Shown here: positions 17,355 to 25,368 of the stretch, piece by piece | How positions within the stretch are numbered: the first letter of the stretch is position 1 | Layout: each line of letters opens with the position of its first letter | Assembly: GCA_039793685.1 (NCBI GenBank) | Contig: JBDRAL010000049.1 | Coordinates: forward strand, 164,266 to 228,265 | Origin: JAAFHI01 sp039793685 | GTDB taxonomy: Bacteria; Acidobacteriota; Blastocatellia; Chloracidobacteriales; Chloracidobacteriaceae | Reading direction: 5' to 3' | DNA length: 64,000 bases | Notes under the pieces: model-generated | Seen by the model: the letters and a program-made list of their open reading frames with translations, nothing else | Database searches by the model: none | Told to the model about the DNA's origin: nothing | Position numbers and translations under genes: made by a program

Positions 17355-18158
17355 TCATTGCGCGGCCTGATGCTTCGTCATTCCGCCCATGACCTTGCTC
17401 ATCATCAGGACGCGCCCGAAGCGCGGCAGCGGCTTGAGGCTCAGTTCAAGAAATTTCGCCAGAAATCCGGGGTGGACCGTCGTCCGTCGCCCCAGCACGG
17501 CAAGGGCTTCCCTGGCAACGGTTTCAGGTTTTTCCGCGCCATTGCCGAGATTCATGTTCGCCCGCGCGCCGAAACCCGTCCCGACCGGTCCCGGCGCGAC
17601 CGACAGCACATCCACGCCGTACGGTTTCAACTCGATTCGGAGTCCTTCCGCGAAGGTTTGAATGAACGCCTTCGTCGCGGCGTAAGCGGCGGCCCGCGCC
17701 ACGCCCTGAAACGCGACCAGCGAACTTAAAAGGACGATCCCCCCGCCGCCCCGCTCCCTGAACCGGTTGGCGAAGGCATGCGTCAGGGCGACGACCGCGC
17801 GGCAGTTGACGTCCACCATCGCCAGTTCCTCGGAAAGCGGCCCGTCGGCGAAATTTCCCGACGTACCGAATCCCGCCGAGGCGACGAACAGCCCGACGTT
17901 CAATCCGTCCGTGACGCGCAGCACGTCGGCGACCGCTTCCGGCCGGGCCAGATCGGCGGCGACGCTCCGGCATTCGACGTTGAATTGCCGACTCAACTCG
18001 CGCCCGAGGGTTTCGAGTCGGTCGCCCCGCCGCGCCACCAGCACGAGCGAGAATCCGGCGGCGGCGAGTTCGCGCGCGAAGGCTTTCCCGATGCCGTCCG
18101 ACGCGCCGGTGACGACCGCCCACCCGCCGTATTTTTTGTAGAGTGCGTTCGATTTCAT
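17355..18158 (-). CDS. SDR-family NAD(P)-dependent oxidoreductase
   Basis: The start is ATG 18158 (MKSNALYKKYGGWAVVTGAS, 267 aa); the frame's extra 23 residues upstream are not SDR-like. TGASDGIGKAFA is the nucleotide-binding loop, ADLARPEAV the adenine-binding Asp, and the catalytic residues are the Ser of LLSSLVAF plus the YAATKAF Tyr-x-x-x-Lys pair. APGPVGTGFGARANM and the C-terminal LELSLKPLPRFGRVLMMSKVM resemble the 17-beta-hydroxysteroid/very-long-chain ketoacyl reductase-like SDRs, pointing to a lipid-like substrate. It lies 16 bases upstream of the DUF4188 gene in the exporter operon. Confidence 0.88.
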   Translation of the reverse strand: MKSNALYKKYGGWAVVTGASDGIGKAFARELAAAGFSLVLVARRGDRLETLGRELSRQFNVECRSVAADLARPEAVADVLRVTDGLNVGLFVASAGFGTSGNFADGPLSEELAMVDVNCRAVVALTHAFANRFRERGGGGIVLLSSLVAFQGVARAAAYAATKAFIQTFAEGLRIELKPYGVDVLSVAPGPVGTGFGARANMNLGNGAEKPETVAREALAVLGRRTTVHPGFLAKFLELSLKPLPRFGRVLMMSKVMGGMTKHQAAQ

Positions 18159-18198
18159 GGCTTTGAATTCCGTCCCGAAGTGATTGAAGAAAAAGCGA

Positions 18199-19344
18199 TT
18201 ACCCGCGGAACACGACCGCCGGTTCAAGCACCAGCACCTTGCGAATACTCAGCAGGCTCGCGAGAAAAACGATGAAGAAGACGACCACGCCGGTCCCGGC
18301 CCCGATCTGCCAGAGCATGATGAAGCCGCGCAGTTGAATCGCCGCGTCGCGCGTGAGGTCGAAAAACGCCGCGCACATCGCCATTCCGAGCGCGTAGCCC
18401 ACGACGCCGACGACGAGCGCCTGAAGCAGAATCATTCCGACAATCCGCAGATTCGTGACGCCGATGGCCTTGAGCGCGCCGAACTGCTTCAGGTTTTCAA
18501 TGGTGAAGATGTAGAAGGTCTGCCCCGCGACGACTGTCCCGACGACGAGCGCGATCATCACGGTGATGCCGAAATTGACCGGAATCCCCGTGTTGCGGAT
18601 GTAGTAAAAAATCGTCGCCCACTCGAAATCGAGACCCGACACTGCCTTCAAATCGTTGAATTCATTGTTGATACGGGTACAGAGTTCCGGCACGGCGACG
18701 CCGGTTTTGGCCTTGACCAGCACGAACGACAACGTATTCCGCTCGCGTCCGACAAAATTCACCGCCTGGCTGTAGCGCGTGAACATCACCGGAAAGGTCC
18801 CGAACGGCGCGCTCGCCTCGCAGATGCCGACGATCCGGACGCGCCGGTCGTTCATTTCCATCGTCTTCCCGACCGCGAGCGGCTCTTTCGGGAAGAAAAA
18901 GTAGAACCCCGCCCGGTCGATGACGATGGAATCCGGCTGGCGCAAATCCTCGATGCTGCCCATGAGCATTTTTCGCGGCGCGCCCACGAGCGAGGCGTCG
19001 TCGAGTCCCATGAGAATGACCGTCCGGAATTTGCCGTCCGCCGCCCGGACGCGGGGATTGCCCTTGAACAGCCGCACCGCCCACTCGACGCCCTCGACGC
19101 CGCGTACCCGGTAGAGGTCGTTGTCGGTCAGCGCCGCGACTTCGTCGATGTACTGCGTTTCCTTGTCCATCACCCAGATGTCGGCGTCGGGGATGTCCTT
19201 GATCTGGCTGGTCGTCCGCCGCATCAGGCCGCAGAAAATCGAACTCTGGTGCGCCATCAGGAACGACGAGAAGGCGATGGCGAAAATCAGGCCGAGAAAC
19301 TTGGCCCGGTCGCCGGTCAGCATCTTCAACGCGACGAAATTCAC
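18199..19344 (-). CDS. ABC transporter permease, FtsX/MacB/DevC-like
   Basis: The 381-aa protein has one N-terminal membrane helix (FLGLIFAIAFSSFLMAHQS), a periplasmic domain of about 210 residues (DADIWVMDKETQYIDEV... VGICEASAPFGTFPVMFTRYSQA) and three C-terminal helices (VNFGITVMIALVVGTVVAGQTFY, VGMILLQALVVGVVGYALGM, GAGTGVVVFFIVFLASLLSI). This is the standard FtsX-fold type VII ABC layout, and the closest named relatives are DevC/MacB. Translation starts at ATG 19344. A 13-bp palindrome 31 bases upstream matches the one before tetR, so this is the first gene of a TetR-controlled operon. Confidence 0.88.
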   Translation of the reverse strand: MNFVALKMLTGDRAKFLGLIFAIAFSSFLMAHQSSIFCGLMRRTTSQIKDIPDADIWVMDKETQYIDEVAALTDNDLYRVRGVEGVEWAVRLFKGNPRVRAADGKFRTVILMGLDDASLVGAPRKMLMGSIEDLRQPDSIVIDRAGFYFFFPKEPLAVGKTMEMNDRRVRIVGICEASAPFGTFPVMFTRYSQAVNFVGRERNTLSFVLVKAKTGVAVPELCTRINNEFNDLKAVSGLDFEWATIFYYIRNTGIPVNFGITVMIALVVGTVVAGQTFYIFTIENLKQFGALKAIGVTNLRIVGMILLQALVVGVVGYALGMAMCAAFFDLTRDAAIQLRGFIMLWQIGAGTGVVVFFIVFLASLLSIRKVLVLEPAVVFRG

Positions 19345-19375
19345 GACGTTTTCCCTCTACACAAAGAAAATTTTC

Positions 19376-19388
19376 TGAACACCGTTCA
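19376..19388. promoter_or_regulatory. Putative TetR operator of the exporter operon
   Basis: TGAACACCGTTCA is a near-perfect palindrome (TGAAC-ACC-GTTCA) within CTGAACACCGTTCAATT. It matches the site at 20663-20675 in all but two central bases and in its flanks (CTGAAC..CGTTCAATT). It is 31 bases upstream of the permease start. Confidence 0.72.
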
Positions 19389-19411
19389 ATTCAAGGCAAA
19401 AAAAGAGAGGG

Positions 19412-19861
19412 TTACCCTCTCGGGCTGAACGCGGGCAGTTCGGTGCGGATATAGTTGGCCGTCCCGCGCGCGAGCAGCTTCCCTTCCGGATCGGTCAGGT
19501 CGCACTCGATGTTGATGACGGTTTTTCCCCGCCGTACAACCCGCGACGTGGCGAGTACGCGGTCGCCCTCGCGTGACTTGCCGAGATGATCGACCGCGAG
19601 ATTGAGCGAGACGAAGGTGGTTTCCGCGCCGAGCGCGGCCACGGTCATCCCCATCACATCGTCGATCATCGCGTTCTGGACCCCGCCGTGGAGCAGGCCC
19701 GCCGGGTTGAGCATTTCGTGACGGACGACAAATTCCATCGTCATCGAACCTTCCTCGACCTTGCGGAACGTCCCGCGCAGCCATTGGGTGAACGGCGGCG
19801 CGGCGGCGGTCACTTCCCGTCCGATCTGCGATTTAAAAAATTCGAAAACGGGGTTCGGCAT
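19412..19861 (-). CDS. PaaI-like hotdog-fold thioesterase
   Basis: The 149-aa protein matches the YdiI/PaaI hotdog family in length and pattern: MEFVVRHEMLNPAGLLHGGVQNAMIDDVMGM carries the HGG motif followed by the Asp that polarises the water, and the second half is FVSLNLAVDHLGKSREGDRVLATSRVVRRGKTVINIECDLTDPEGKLLARGTANYI. Such enzymes hydrolyse acyl-CoA thioesters. It lies between tetR and the exporter operon on the same strand, with the operon's operator directly after its stop. A lipid-like or acyl substrate would tie it to the SDR and exporter, but that is inference. Confidence 0.85.
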   Translation of the reverse strand: MPNPVFEFFKSQIGREVTAAAPPFTQWLRGTFRKVEEGSMTMEFVVRHEMLNPAGLLHGGVQNAMIDDVMGMTVAALGAETTFVSLNLAVDHLGKSREGDRVLATSRVVRRGKTVINIECDLTDPEGKLLARGTANYIRTELPAFSPRG

Positions 19862-19875
19862 TTCTATCTCCTTAT

Positions 19876-19904
19876 TTTCCTATGGCTTGCGCCATAGGCT
19901 AACG
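19876..19904 (-). repeat. Dispersed hairpin element, copy 2
   Basis: CCTATGGC (19879-19886) and GCCATAGG (19891-19898) form the same 8-bp stem as at 4240-4259, in opposite orientation, just upstream of the thioesterase start at 19861. The flanks CGTTAG and GGAAA are shared. Confidence 0.75.
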
Positions 19905-19966
19905 ATTTGCCGTCGCCTCCGGCGACTGAATCCAGGGAAAACAAACAACAATTTCCGACGCCTTAC

Positions 19967-20022
19967 GACTAACTATTTGCGACTAACCACCAACGACTAA
20001 CTGCTAACTACTAACCACTAAC
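19967..20022. repeat. Heptamer array (GACTAAC-like, 8 units) overlapping the tetR stop
   Basis: Eight consecutive 7-base units: GACTAAC, TATTTGC, GACTAAC, CACCAAC, GACTAAC, TGCTAAC, TACTAAC and CACTAAC. The array runs over the tetR stop codon (TAG at 20018-20020 on the minus strand), so the last codons of tetR are array sequence. Confidence 0.88.
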
Positions 20023-20638
20023 TGCTGCCCCGCCGCCGCGCGCCGTCGAGCAGAATGTCGAGCAGCCGGTCGATGAGGGCTTCCTGTTGAACGAACGGAA
20101 AGCCCGGCTGCGAAATGAGCAGCGAGGTCATGCCGTGCATCGCGGCCCAGAGCGCCTGACTGGTGGTTTCAAGGTCGACTTCGACAAGGTGACCGTCGGC
20201 CATCGCGCGGGCGACGGCGCGGCGCAGGTTGTCGAAACACTGAAAACCGTACTTGCCCTTGAACTGCTGGCGTTCGGAGTCGAAGGAATTTTCATCCAGC
20301 ACGAACACCAGCAGGTAGTGATTCGGATTGCTCAACCCGAATTCAATGTAGGTCCGCAAACCGCGCCGGAGGGCGACGAGGCTGTCCGGCTCGGCTTCGG
20401 GAATCGCGCGCAGTTCCGTGTCGAGTCCCGTAAAGGTTTCTTCCAGAAGGGCATCCAGCAATTCCGACTTGTCGCTGAAATAGGAATAGATGGTCCCCGG
20501 CGAATACTCGATTTTCTCCGCGATCTTGCGGATGGAGGCATTTTTGTAGCCTTCGTTCACGAAAAGGTCGCGTGCCGCGTCGAGAATCATCTGCCGGAGA
20601 CTTTCCTTGTGCCTGAGTTTGCGTGCTTCAATGCCCAT
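20018..20638 (-). CDS. TetR/AcrR-family transcriptional repressor
   Basis: The start was put at ATG 20638 (MGIEARKLRHKESLRQMIL, 206 aa). The first 60 residues are the helix-turn-helix: ILDAARDLFVNEGYKNASIRKIAEKIEYSPGTIYSYFSDKSELL, an almost textbook TetR motif. The ligand-binding half resembles TetR_C proteins (VALRRGLRTYIEFGLSNPNHYLLVFV). A perfect 13-bp palindrome 25 bases upstream and a matching one before the exporter operon suggest autorepression and repression of the exporter. The order and common strand of regulator, thioesterase and exporter support this. Confidence 0.92.
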   Translation of the reverse strand: MGIEARKLRHKESLRQMILDAARDLFVNEGYKNASIRKIAEKIEYSPGTIYSYFSDKSELLDALLEETFTGLDTELRAIPEAEPDSLVALRRGLRTYIEFGLSNPNHYLLVFVLDENSFDSERQQFKGKYGFQCFDNLRRAVARAMADGHLVEVDLETTSQALWAAMHGMTSLLISQPGFPFVQQEALIDRLLDILLDGARRRGSS

Positions 20639-20662
20639 TGCTTCCTCACAACGAAAAATTAC

Positions 20663-20675
20663 TGAACGGCGTTCA
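20663..20675. promoter_or_regulatory. Putative TetR operator (autoregulation)
   Basis: TGAACGGCGTTCA is a perfect palindrome (TGAACG-G-CGTTCA), 25 bases upstream of the tetR start. See the matching site at 19376-19388. Confidence 0.75.
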
Positions 20676-20766
20676 ATTTTCCAACCACGTTTCCCACATT
20701 TTTTCCGGAAACTGGTTCGCAAAACTGAAATTTCACGATAACCCCAAATCTGTCAATATTTTAAAA

Positions 20767-20801
20767 ATTCTCAATTCTGAATTCTCAATTGTCAATTCCT
20801 C
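20767..20801. repeat. Heptamer array (ATTCTCA-like, 5 units)
   Basis: ATTCTCA, ATTCTGA, ATTCTCA, ATTGTCA and ATTCCTC follow in register in the divergent space between tetR and the OppD-like gene, 25 bases before the latter's ATG. Confidence 0.82.
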
Positions 20802-20825
20802 TCGTCTTGGGTATCGTGCCGAGCC

Positions 20826-21791
<966 letters not shown>

Positions 21792-21796
21792 GAAGC

Positions 21797-22138
21797 TCAG
21801 TCTTCATCTTCGAATTTATCCGCCGCCCACTGAAACTCGGACCGGTATCGTTCAAGCGTTTCCACATAGAGCGATTTCAGCCTGCGGTGACGATTGAGAA
21901 CGCCTTCGTACTCCTTCCAGAACCACACTTCATCAAATCCCACGAAGTCACGCGCCGAGTAGTACGCCAGATTGTGAAGCCAGTCGGCGATGATTCCGGC
22001 CATCCGTCCTGCCTCATACCCCCGTTTCCATTCCAGCGGATTGAGACTCACCGGCTTTCTCGGCTGATTGAGTTGACGAATATCGAGCATCGCCCAATAG
22101 AGCAGATGGCGATAGGCTCCCTTCAGGTTTTTCTTCAT
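21797..22138 (-). CDS. Small hypothetical protein
   Basis: The 113-aa protein is rich in Trp, Tyr, Arg and charged residues and predicted helical (WHNLAYYSARDFVGFDEVWFWKEYEG). There is no signal peptide or membrane segment and no family is recognised. It converges on the oppD-like gene, whose stop is only 6 bases away. Codons are like the GC-rich genome, while the next gene is AT-rich. Confidence 0.55.
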   Translation of the reverse strand: MKKNLKGAYRHLLYWAMLDIRQLNQPRKPVSLNPLEWKRGYEAGRMAGIIADWLHNLAYYSARDFVGFDEVWFWKEYEGVLNRHRRLKSLYVETLERYRSEFQWAADKFEDED

Positions 22139-22189
22139 TATAAAGTGAAATAATCCTTTTTACTCTGAATCATAAGAAAGTCAATTTAT

Positions 22190-22663
22190 TCAGGCTTTTT
22201 CAAAAAGATCCCCTCGATTGTTTACCTGAAAAAGTTTCCAGACTTTTTTATCTTTGTCCCAAATTTCCCAATTGAAATCAAAATGTAGAAATTTAGTCTG
22301 GAAAAAATATTCCAATATTTTAAATACTTCTGTTTTCAATAAAATTTCTTCCGGATATATCTCTTGCTCCATCCCCTCCAAAGCAAAAACTCTAAAGTCT
22401 GCACAAAGAATCTGGTTTGGCAGGGCGATTCCCTGCCTGCTTAATGTTGAGTCATTCCAGTGAACATAACCAAACTCATTATCTAGCCCAAATTCCATTC
22501 CCCCGCCCAACGAATTCTCCAAAGAAAAAACCATTCCCCCATCACCCGTAATTGGCTGTCCAATCTCATTCCAAAGATCATCCAGACATTTGATTTCAAT
22601 GAAAGGAGTTTCATTCAGCTCCATGACCTCAAAGCTCAAAAAAAATAATTTCCATGAAAGCAT
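22190..22663 (-). CDS. AT-rich hypothetical protein, immunity-protein-like in character (tentative)
   Basis: The 157-aa protein is acidic and aromatic (WNEIGQPITGDGG, LDNEFGYVHWNDSTLSRQG, FEYFFQTKFLHFDFNWEIWDKD), with no signal or membrane segment. Its DNA is much more AT-rich than everything around it (AT-rich stretch about 22140-22750), a sign of recent transfer. Small acidic, aromatic proteins of this length are common among toxin-immunity proteins and the 'GYVHW' pattern recalls Imm1-type ones, but no toxin is adjacent and the call is weak. A later ATG at 22624 is an alternative start. It begins at 22663, beside a GC-rich VOC gene. Confidence 0.45.
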   Translation of the reverse strand: MLSWKLFFLSFEVMELNETPFIEIKCLDDLWNEIGQPITGDGGMVFSLENSLGGGMEFGLDNEFGYVHWNDSTLSRQGIALPNQILCADFRVFALEGMEQEIYPEEILLKTEVFKILEYFFQTKFLHFDFNWEIWDKDKKVWKLFQVNNRGDLFEKA

Positions 22664-22753
22664 TCTTCAAACCAATGCCCCTTCAGACATGAATAGCAAG
22701 CTCTGAATTAGTGATTTCAAAAAATGAAGGAACGGTTAAATCAGACGTTTCTT

Positions 22754-22774
22754 CGCGCTGGAAGCGCGCGCTCC
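22754..22774 (-). repeat. REP-like element, single copy
   Basis: CGCGCTGGAAGCGCGCGCTCC lies directly 3' of the stop of the VOC gene (stop at 22781-22783). Confidence 0.78.
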
Positions 22775-22780
22775 AACGCT

Positions 22781-23197
22781 TCAATGGGCTTCCGAAACGG
22801 TCAGGGCGACTTCCTGGCCGAAGGAAAGTTCCAGCGTATGCCCGTCCGGGTCGCGCAGGAACGCCCAGTAGCCCACCGGCGGCGGCGACTGCGTCGGGCC
22901 GTCGAGCAGGACGCCTTCCTCGCGCGCCAGATCGCACAGCTGGTCAACTTCCTCGCGCGACGCGCAGGCGACGCCCATGTGCGCCCACGGGTGGAGCGGG
23001 GCGTTCACCGTCTCCAACTTGATGAAAACAATGACGAAGGGCCGCGTCAGGTCGCTCATCCAGAGCGCCTCGCCGTCCGATCCCTCAACCCGCCGTCGGT
23101 GAACGACCTTCATCCCGGCGTACTTTTCATAAAACGCGATGGTGCGCTCGGGATCGGTGATTTCGAGCGCGATGTGCGTAAATCCCAGATCGGACAT
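22781..23197 (-). CDS. VOC-family (glyoxalase/bleomycin resistance) protein
   Basis: The 138-aa protein has two beta-alpha-beta-beta-beta halves. LGFTHIALEITDPERTIAFYEKYAG includes the first metal-ligand His, AHMGVACASREEVDQLCDLAREEG the middle His, and VGYWAFLRDPDGHTLELSFG the distal Glu. This is the standard vicinal-oxygen-chelate fold of glyoxalases, dioxygenases and fosfomycin/bleomycin resistance proteins; the substrate is open. Translation starts at ATG 23197. The gene is bracketed by REP-like elements on both sides. Confidence 0.87.
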   Translation of the reverse strand: MSDLGFTHIALEITDPERTIAFYEKYAGMKVVHRRRVEGSDGEALWMSDLTRPFVIVFIKLETVNAPLHPWAHMGVACASREEVDQLCDLAREEGVLLDGPTQSPPPVGYWAFLRDPDGHTLELSFGQEVALTVSEAH

Positions 23198-23212
23198 TTT
23201 TTACCTCGCCAG

Positions 23213-23284
23213 GGAGCGCGCGCTTCCAGCGCGCAAGTATTAAGAATTGAAGAAAAAGACATGCGCGCAAGATGCGCGCGCTCC
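23213..23284. repeat. Inverted REP-like pair between VOC gene and LytTR gene
   Basis: Copy A is GGAGCGCGCGCTTCC plus AGCGCGCAAG at 23213-23237; copy B ends in GCGCGCGCTCC at 23263-23284. The arms face each other about 25 bases apart and could fold into one large hairpin. Confidence 0.85.
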
Positions 23285-23287
23285 AAG

Positions 23288-24049
23288 CTAAAACTCGCCG
23301 ATGTTCCGGCGATAGCTTCGACTGAGCGTCAGTTGCGTACCGTCGGCCAGCACCACGATGCAGTCGCCGTGAAAGCGCGGCTCGATCCGGGAAATCCGGT
23401 CGGTCTGGACGATGGTCGTCCGGTGAATGCGGGTGAATTTCTCCGGATTGAGCTGCGACTCGATGCGCGAAAGCGTTTCGCGGATGATGTGCGACTGCTT
23501 CCCGACGTGCAACCGGACGTAGTTCCCTTCCGACTCGATCCAGTCGATTTCTTCTACCTTCACGAAAAAAACCGAATCGCCCGACCGGACGATAATCCGG
23601 TCGAGAAACTTGGGCGGCGTTTGAAGTTCCTGAAGGCAGGCGAGGATGCGGCGATTGACCGTACTCTCCCGCTGGAGCGCCACCTGCCGCTTGACCCGCT
23701 GCACCGCCTGCCGGAGTCGCTCGCGGTCGAGCGGTTTCAGCAAATAGTCGAGCGCGTGTGCGTCGAAAGCCTTTAATGCGTACTGGTTATAGGCCGTGAC
23801 GAACACCACAATCGGCATCAGGCGCGGGTCGAGCGCGGCGAGCGCCTCGAAACCCGTCATCAGCGGCATTTCGATGTCGAGAAAAACCAGATCGGGCCGG
23901 AGTTCAAGAATTGCCGCCACGGTCGCCTCGCCGGTTCCGGCCTCGCCGACGATGACGAGATCGGCGTCGCCCGCCAGCAGCAAACGCATGCCCTCGCGGG
24001 CGAGGGGTTCGTCGTCGGCAATCAGTACGCGGATTGGCTCGGTCGTCAT
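23288..24049 (-). CDS. LytTR-family response regulator
   Basis: The start is ATG 24049 (MTTEPIRVLIADDEPLA, 253 aa). Residues 1-120 are a receiver domain: acidic pocket DDEP, phospho-acceptor Asp in LVFLDIEMPLMTG, conserved Thr/Ala in VFVTAYNQYALKAFDAHALDYLLKPLD (Lys). The C-terminal 100 residues are the LytTR DNA-binding domain (VFFVKVEEIDWIESEGNYVRLHVG and GTQLTLSRSYRRNIGEF). It overlaps the kinase gene by ATGA and is therefore translationally coupled to it; the two act as a pair. Target genes cannot be inferred. Confidence 0.93.
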   Translation of the reverse strand: MTTEPIRVLIADDEPLAREGMRLLLAGDADLVIVGEAGTGEATVAAILELRPDLVFLDIEMPLMTGFEALAALDPRLMPIVVFVTAYNQYALKAFDAHALDYLLKPLDRERLRQAVQRVKRQVALQRESTVNRRILACLQELQTPPKFLDRIIVRSGDSVFFVKVEEIDWIESEGNYVRLHVGKQSHIIRETLSRIESQLNPEKFTRIHRTTIVQTDRISRIEPRFHGDCIVVLADGTQLTLSRSYRRNIGEF

Positions 24050-25248
24050 GGTTTTACCGCGGCCTGTTCGGCGACGGCGCGCGCGGTCACGGATTGCACC
24101 GCGCCGGTCCAGTCGCCGGAATCGGCGTCGCGTCCCGCCGGAATGTGCGGAACGTCGATAATGACTTCGAAACCGCCTTCCGGATCGTTTTTGTACTCGA
24201 AAACATGGTCGCCGGGGAACGAGCGTTCCAGCCGGTTGGCGGTGTTGGAGAGTCCGAGGCCGCCTTCCCGGTCGGCGCGGCGTACGGCGTGGGTCGGGCC
24301 ATCGTTGTAAATCTCGATGTGGAGACGTCCGGCGCGGCACTTCGCCCGGATGTCGATGCGGCCCGACACAATTTTCGAAATCCCGTGCCGGATGGCGTTT
24401 TCGACCAGCGGTTGCAGTAAAAGATTCGGGACCAGCGCGTGGCGGGCGTCCGGGTCAATCGTGAAATCCACCCGCAAGTTGTTGCCGAAGCGGATTTTCT
24501 CGATGGCGAGATAGGTTTCCAGAAATTCGAGTTCGCGTTGAAAGCTGACTTCCTGCGTCCCGACGTTGTTGATCGTCATCCGCAGAAAATCGCCGAGCCG
24601 GGCAATCATCGCGTGGGCGGCTTCGGGTTTGGTCAGCACGAGCGTCGAAATCGAGTTCAGCGAATTGAACAGAAAATGCGGATGAAGCTGCATTTTCAGC
24701 GCCTGCAACTGGGCCATCGCCAGTTGCGATTCGAGTTCCGCCGCCCGCAGCCGGTTTTCCCGCGACACCCGGTAGTAATTGAACATGTGTTCGAGAATCA
24801 GGATGAGCCAGAGCGGCACGACCAGCTTGTCGAAGTTGAACGTAAAAACCGTGATGAAGGTCGCCCACTTCAACTGACCGCGCGTGGCCAGCGTGGCCAT
24901 AATCGGGATGAAATCCATCGTCGCGACAAACAGCACCAGCAACGACGTGACCGCGAGATGAAGAAAGACGCGCCCCCACGCAATCGGGCGTTCCAGCCGA
25001 AACCGTCGCGACATCGCAAGCACGGCCCCGTTCGCCAGCATGTAGGCGTAACAGACCATGAACTGCTGGACGATGCCGTCCACCGGCGGCGTCTGGCCGC
25101 GCATCCGCGAAATGATGATCACCTGGGCGACGAAAAACAGCGCGATGAAGTTCCAAGCGCCAAAAATGATGCCCCAGCGCTTCAAAACGGTGACGGTTTC
25201 AGGTGACATGGGCCGGTTCCGCAGAGAACGTTTCATCGGGACGGACAT
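24046..25248 (-). CDS. LytS/YpdA-type sensor histidine kinase
   Basis: The start was placed at ATG 25248 (MSVPMKRSLRNRPM, 400 aa); the frame further upstream runs through a heptamer array and gives an unlikely leader. Four to five membrane segments occupy residues 30-165. Then a His_kinase (PF06580) domain: MQLHPHFLFNSLNSISTLVLT holds the phospho-acceptor His in HPHFLFN, and the HATPase region has LLLQPLVENAIRHGI (N-box) and GGLGLSNTANRLE (G1/G2). This class regulates LytTR partners and often senses membrane or carbon-source signals. It sits upstream of the coupled regulator. Confidence 0.9.
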   Translation of the reverse strand: MSVPMKRSLRNRPMSPETVTVLKRWGIIFGAWNFIALFFVAQVIIISRMRGQTPPVDGIVQQFMVCYAYMLANGAVLAMSRRFRLERPIAWGRVFLHLAVTSLLVLFVATMDFIPIMATLATRGQLKWATFITVFTFNFDKLVVPLWLILILEHMFNYYRVSRENRLRAAELESQLAMAQLQALKMQLHPHFLFNSLNSISTLVLTKPEAAHAMIARLGDFLRMTINNVGTQEVSFQRELEFLETYLAIEKIRFGNNLRVDFTIDPDARHALVPNLLLQPLVENAIRHGISKIVSGRIDIRAKCRAGRLHIEIYNDGPTHAVRRADREGGLGLSNTANRLERSFPGDHVFEYKNDPEGGFEVIIDVPHIPAGRDADSGDWTGAVQSVTARAVAEQAAVKP

Positions 25249-25274
25249 TGTAGCCAAAACCTTCCGGAAGAAAT

Positions 25275-25302
25275 GCGGAATATCGAATGCGGAATGCGGA
25301 AT
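25275..25302. repeat. Heptamer array GCGGAAT (4 units), left arm
   Basis: GCGGAAT, ATCGAAT, GCGGAAT and GCGGAAT. The facing array at 25371-25398 is its inverse (ATTCCGC). Confidence 0.88.
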
Positions 25303-25368
25303 CAGCACCTCCCCAACGGACATGTGCCTTCGACGGCGTTCAATTCGCGCCGTTTCGTCCGAAAAGCA

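Noticed and set aside
25331..25347. A third TetR half-site (GGCGTTCAATTC) near the histidine kinase
   Set aside because: Only one half matches; the other arm (CTGAAC) is missing, so it is probably chance.
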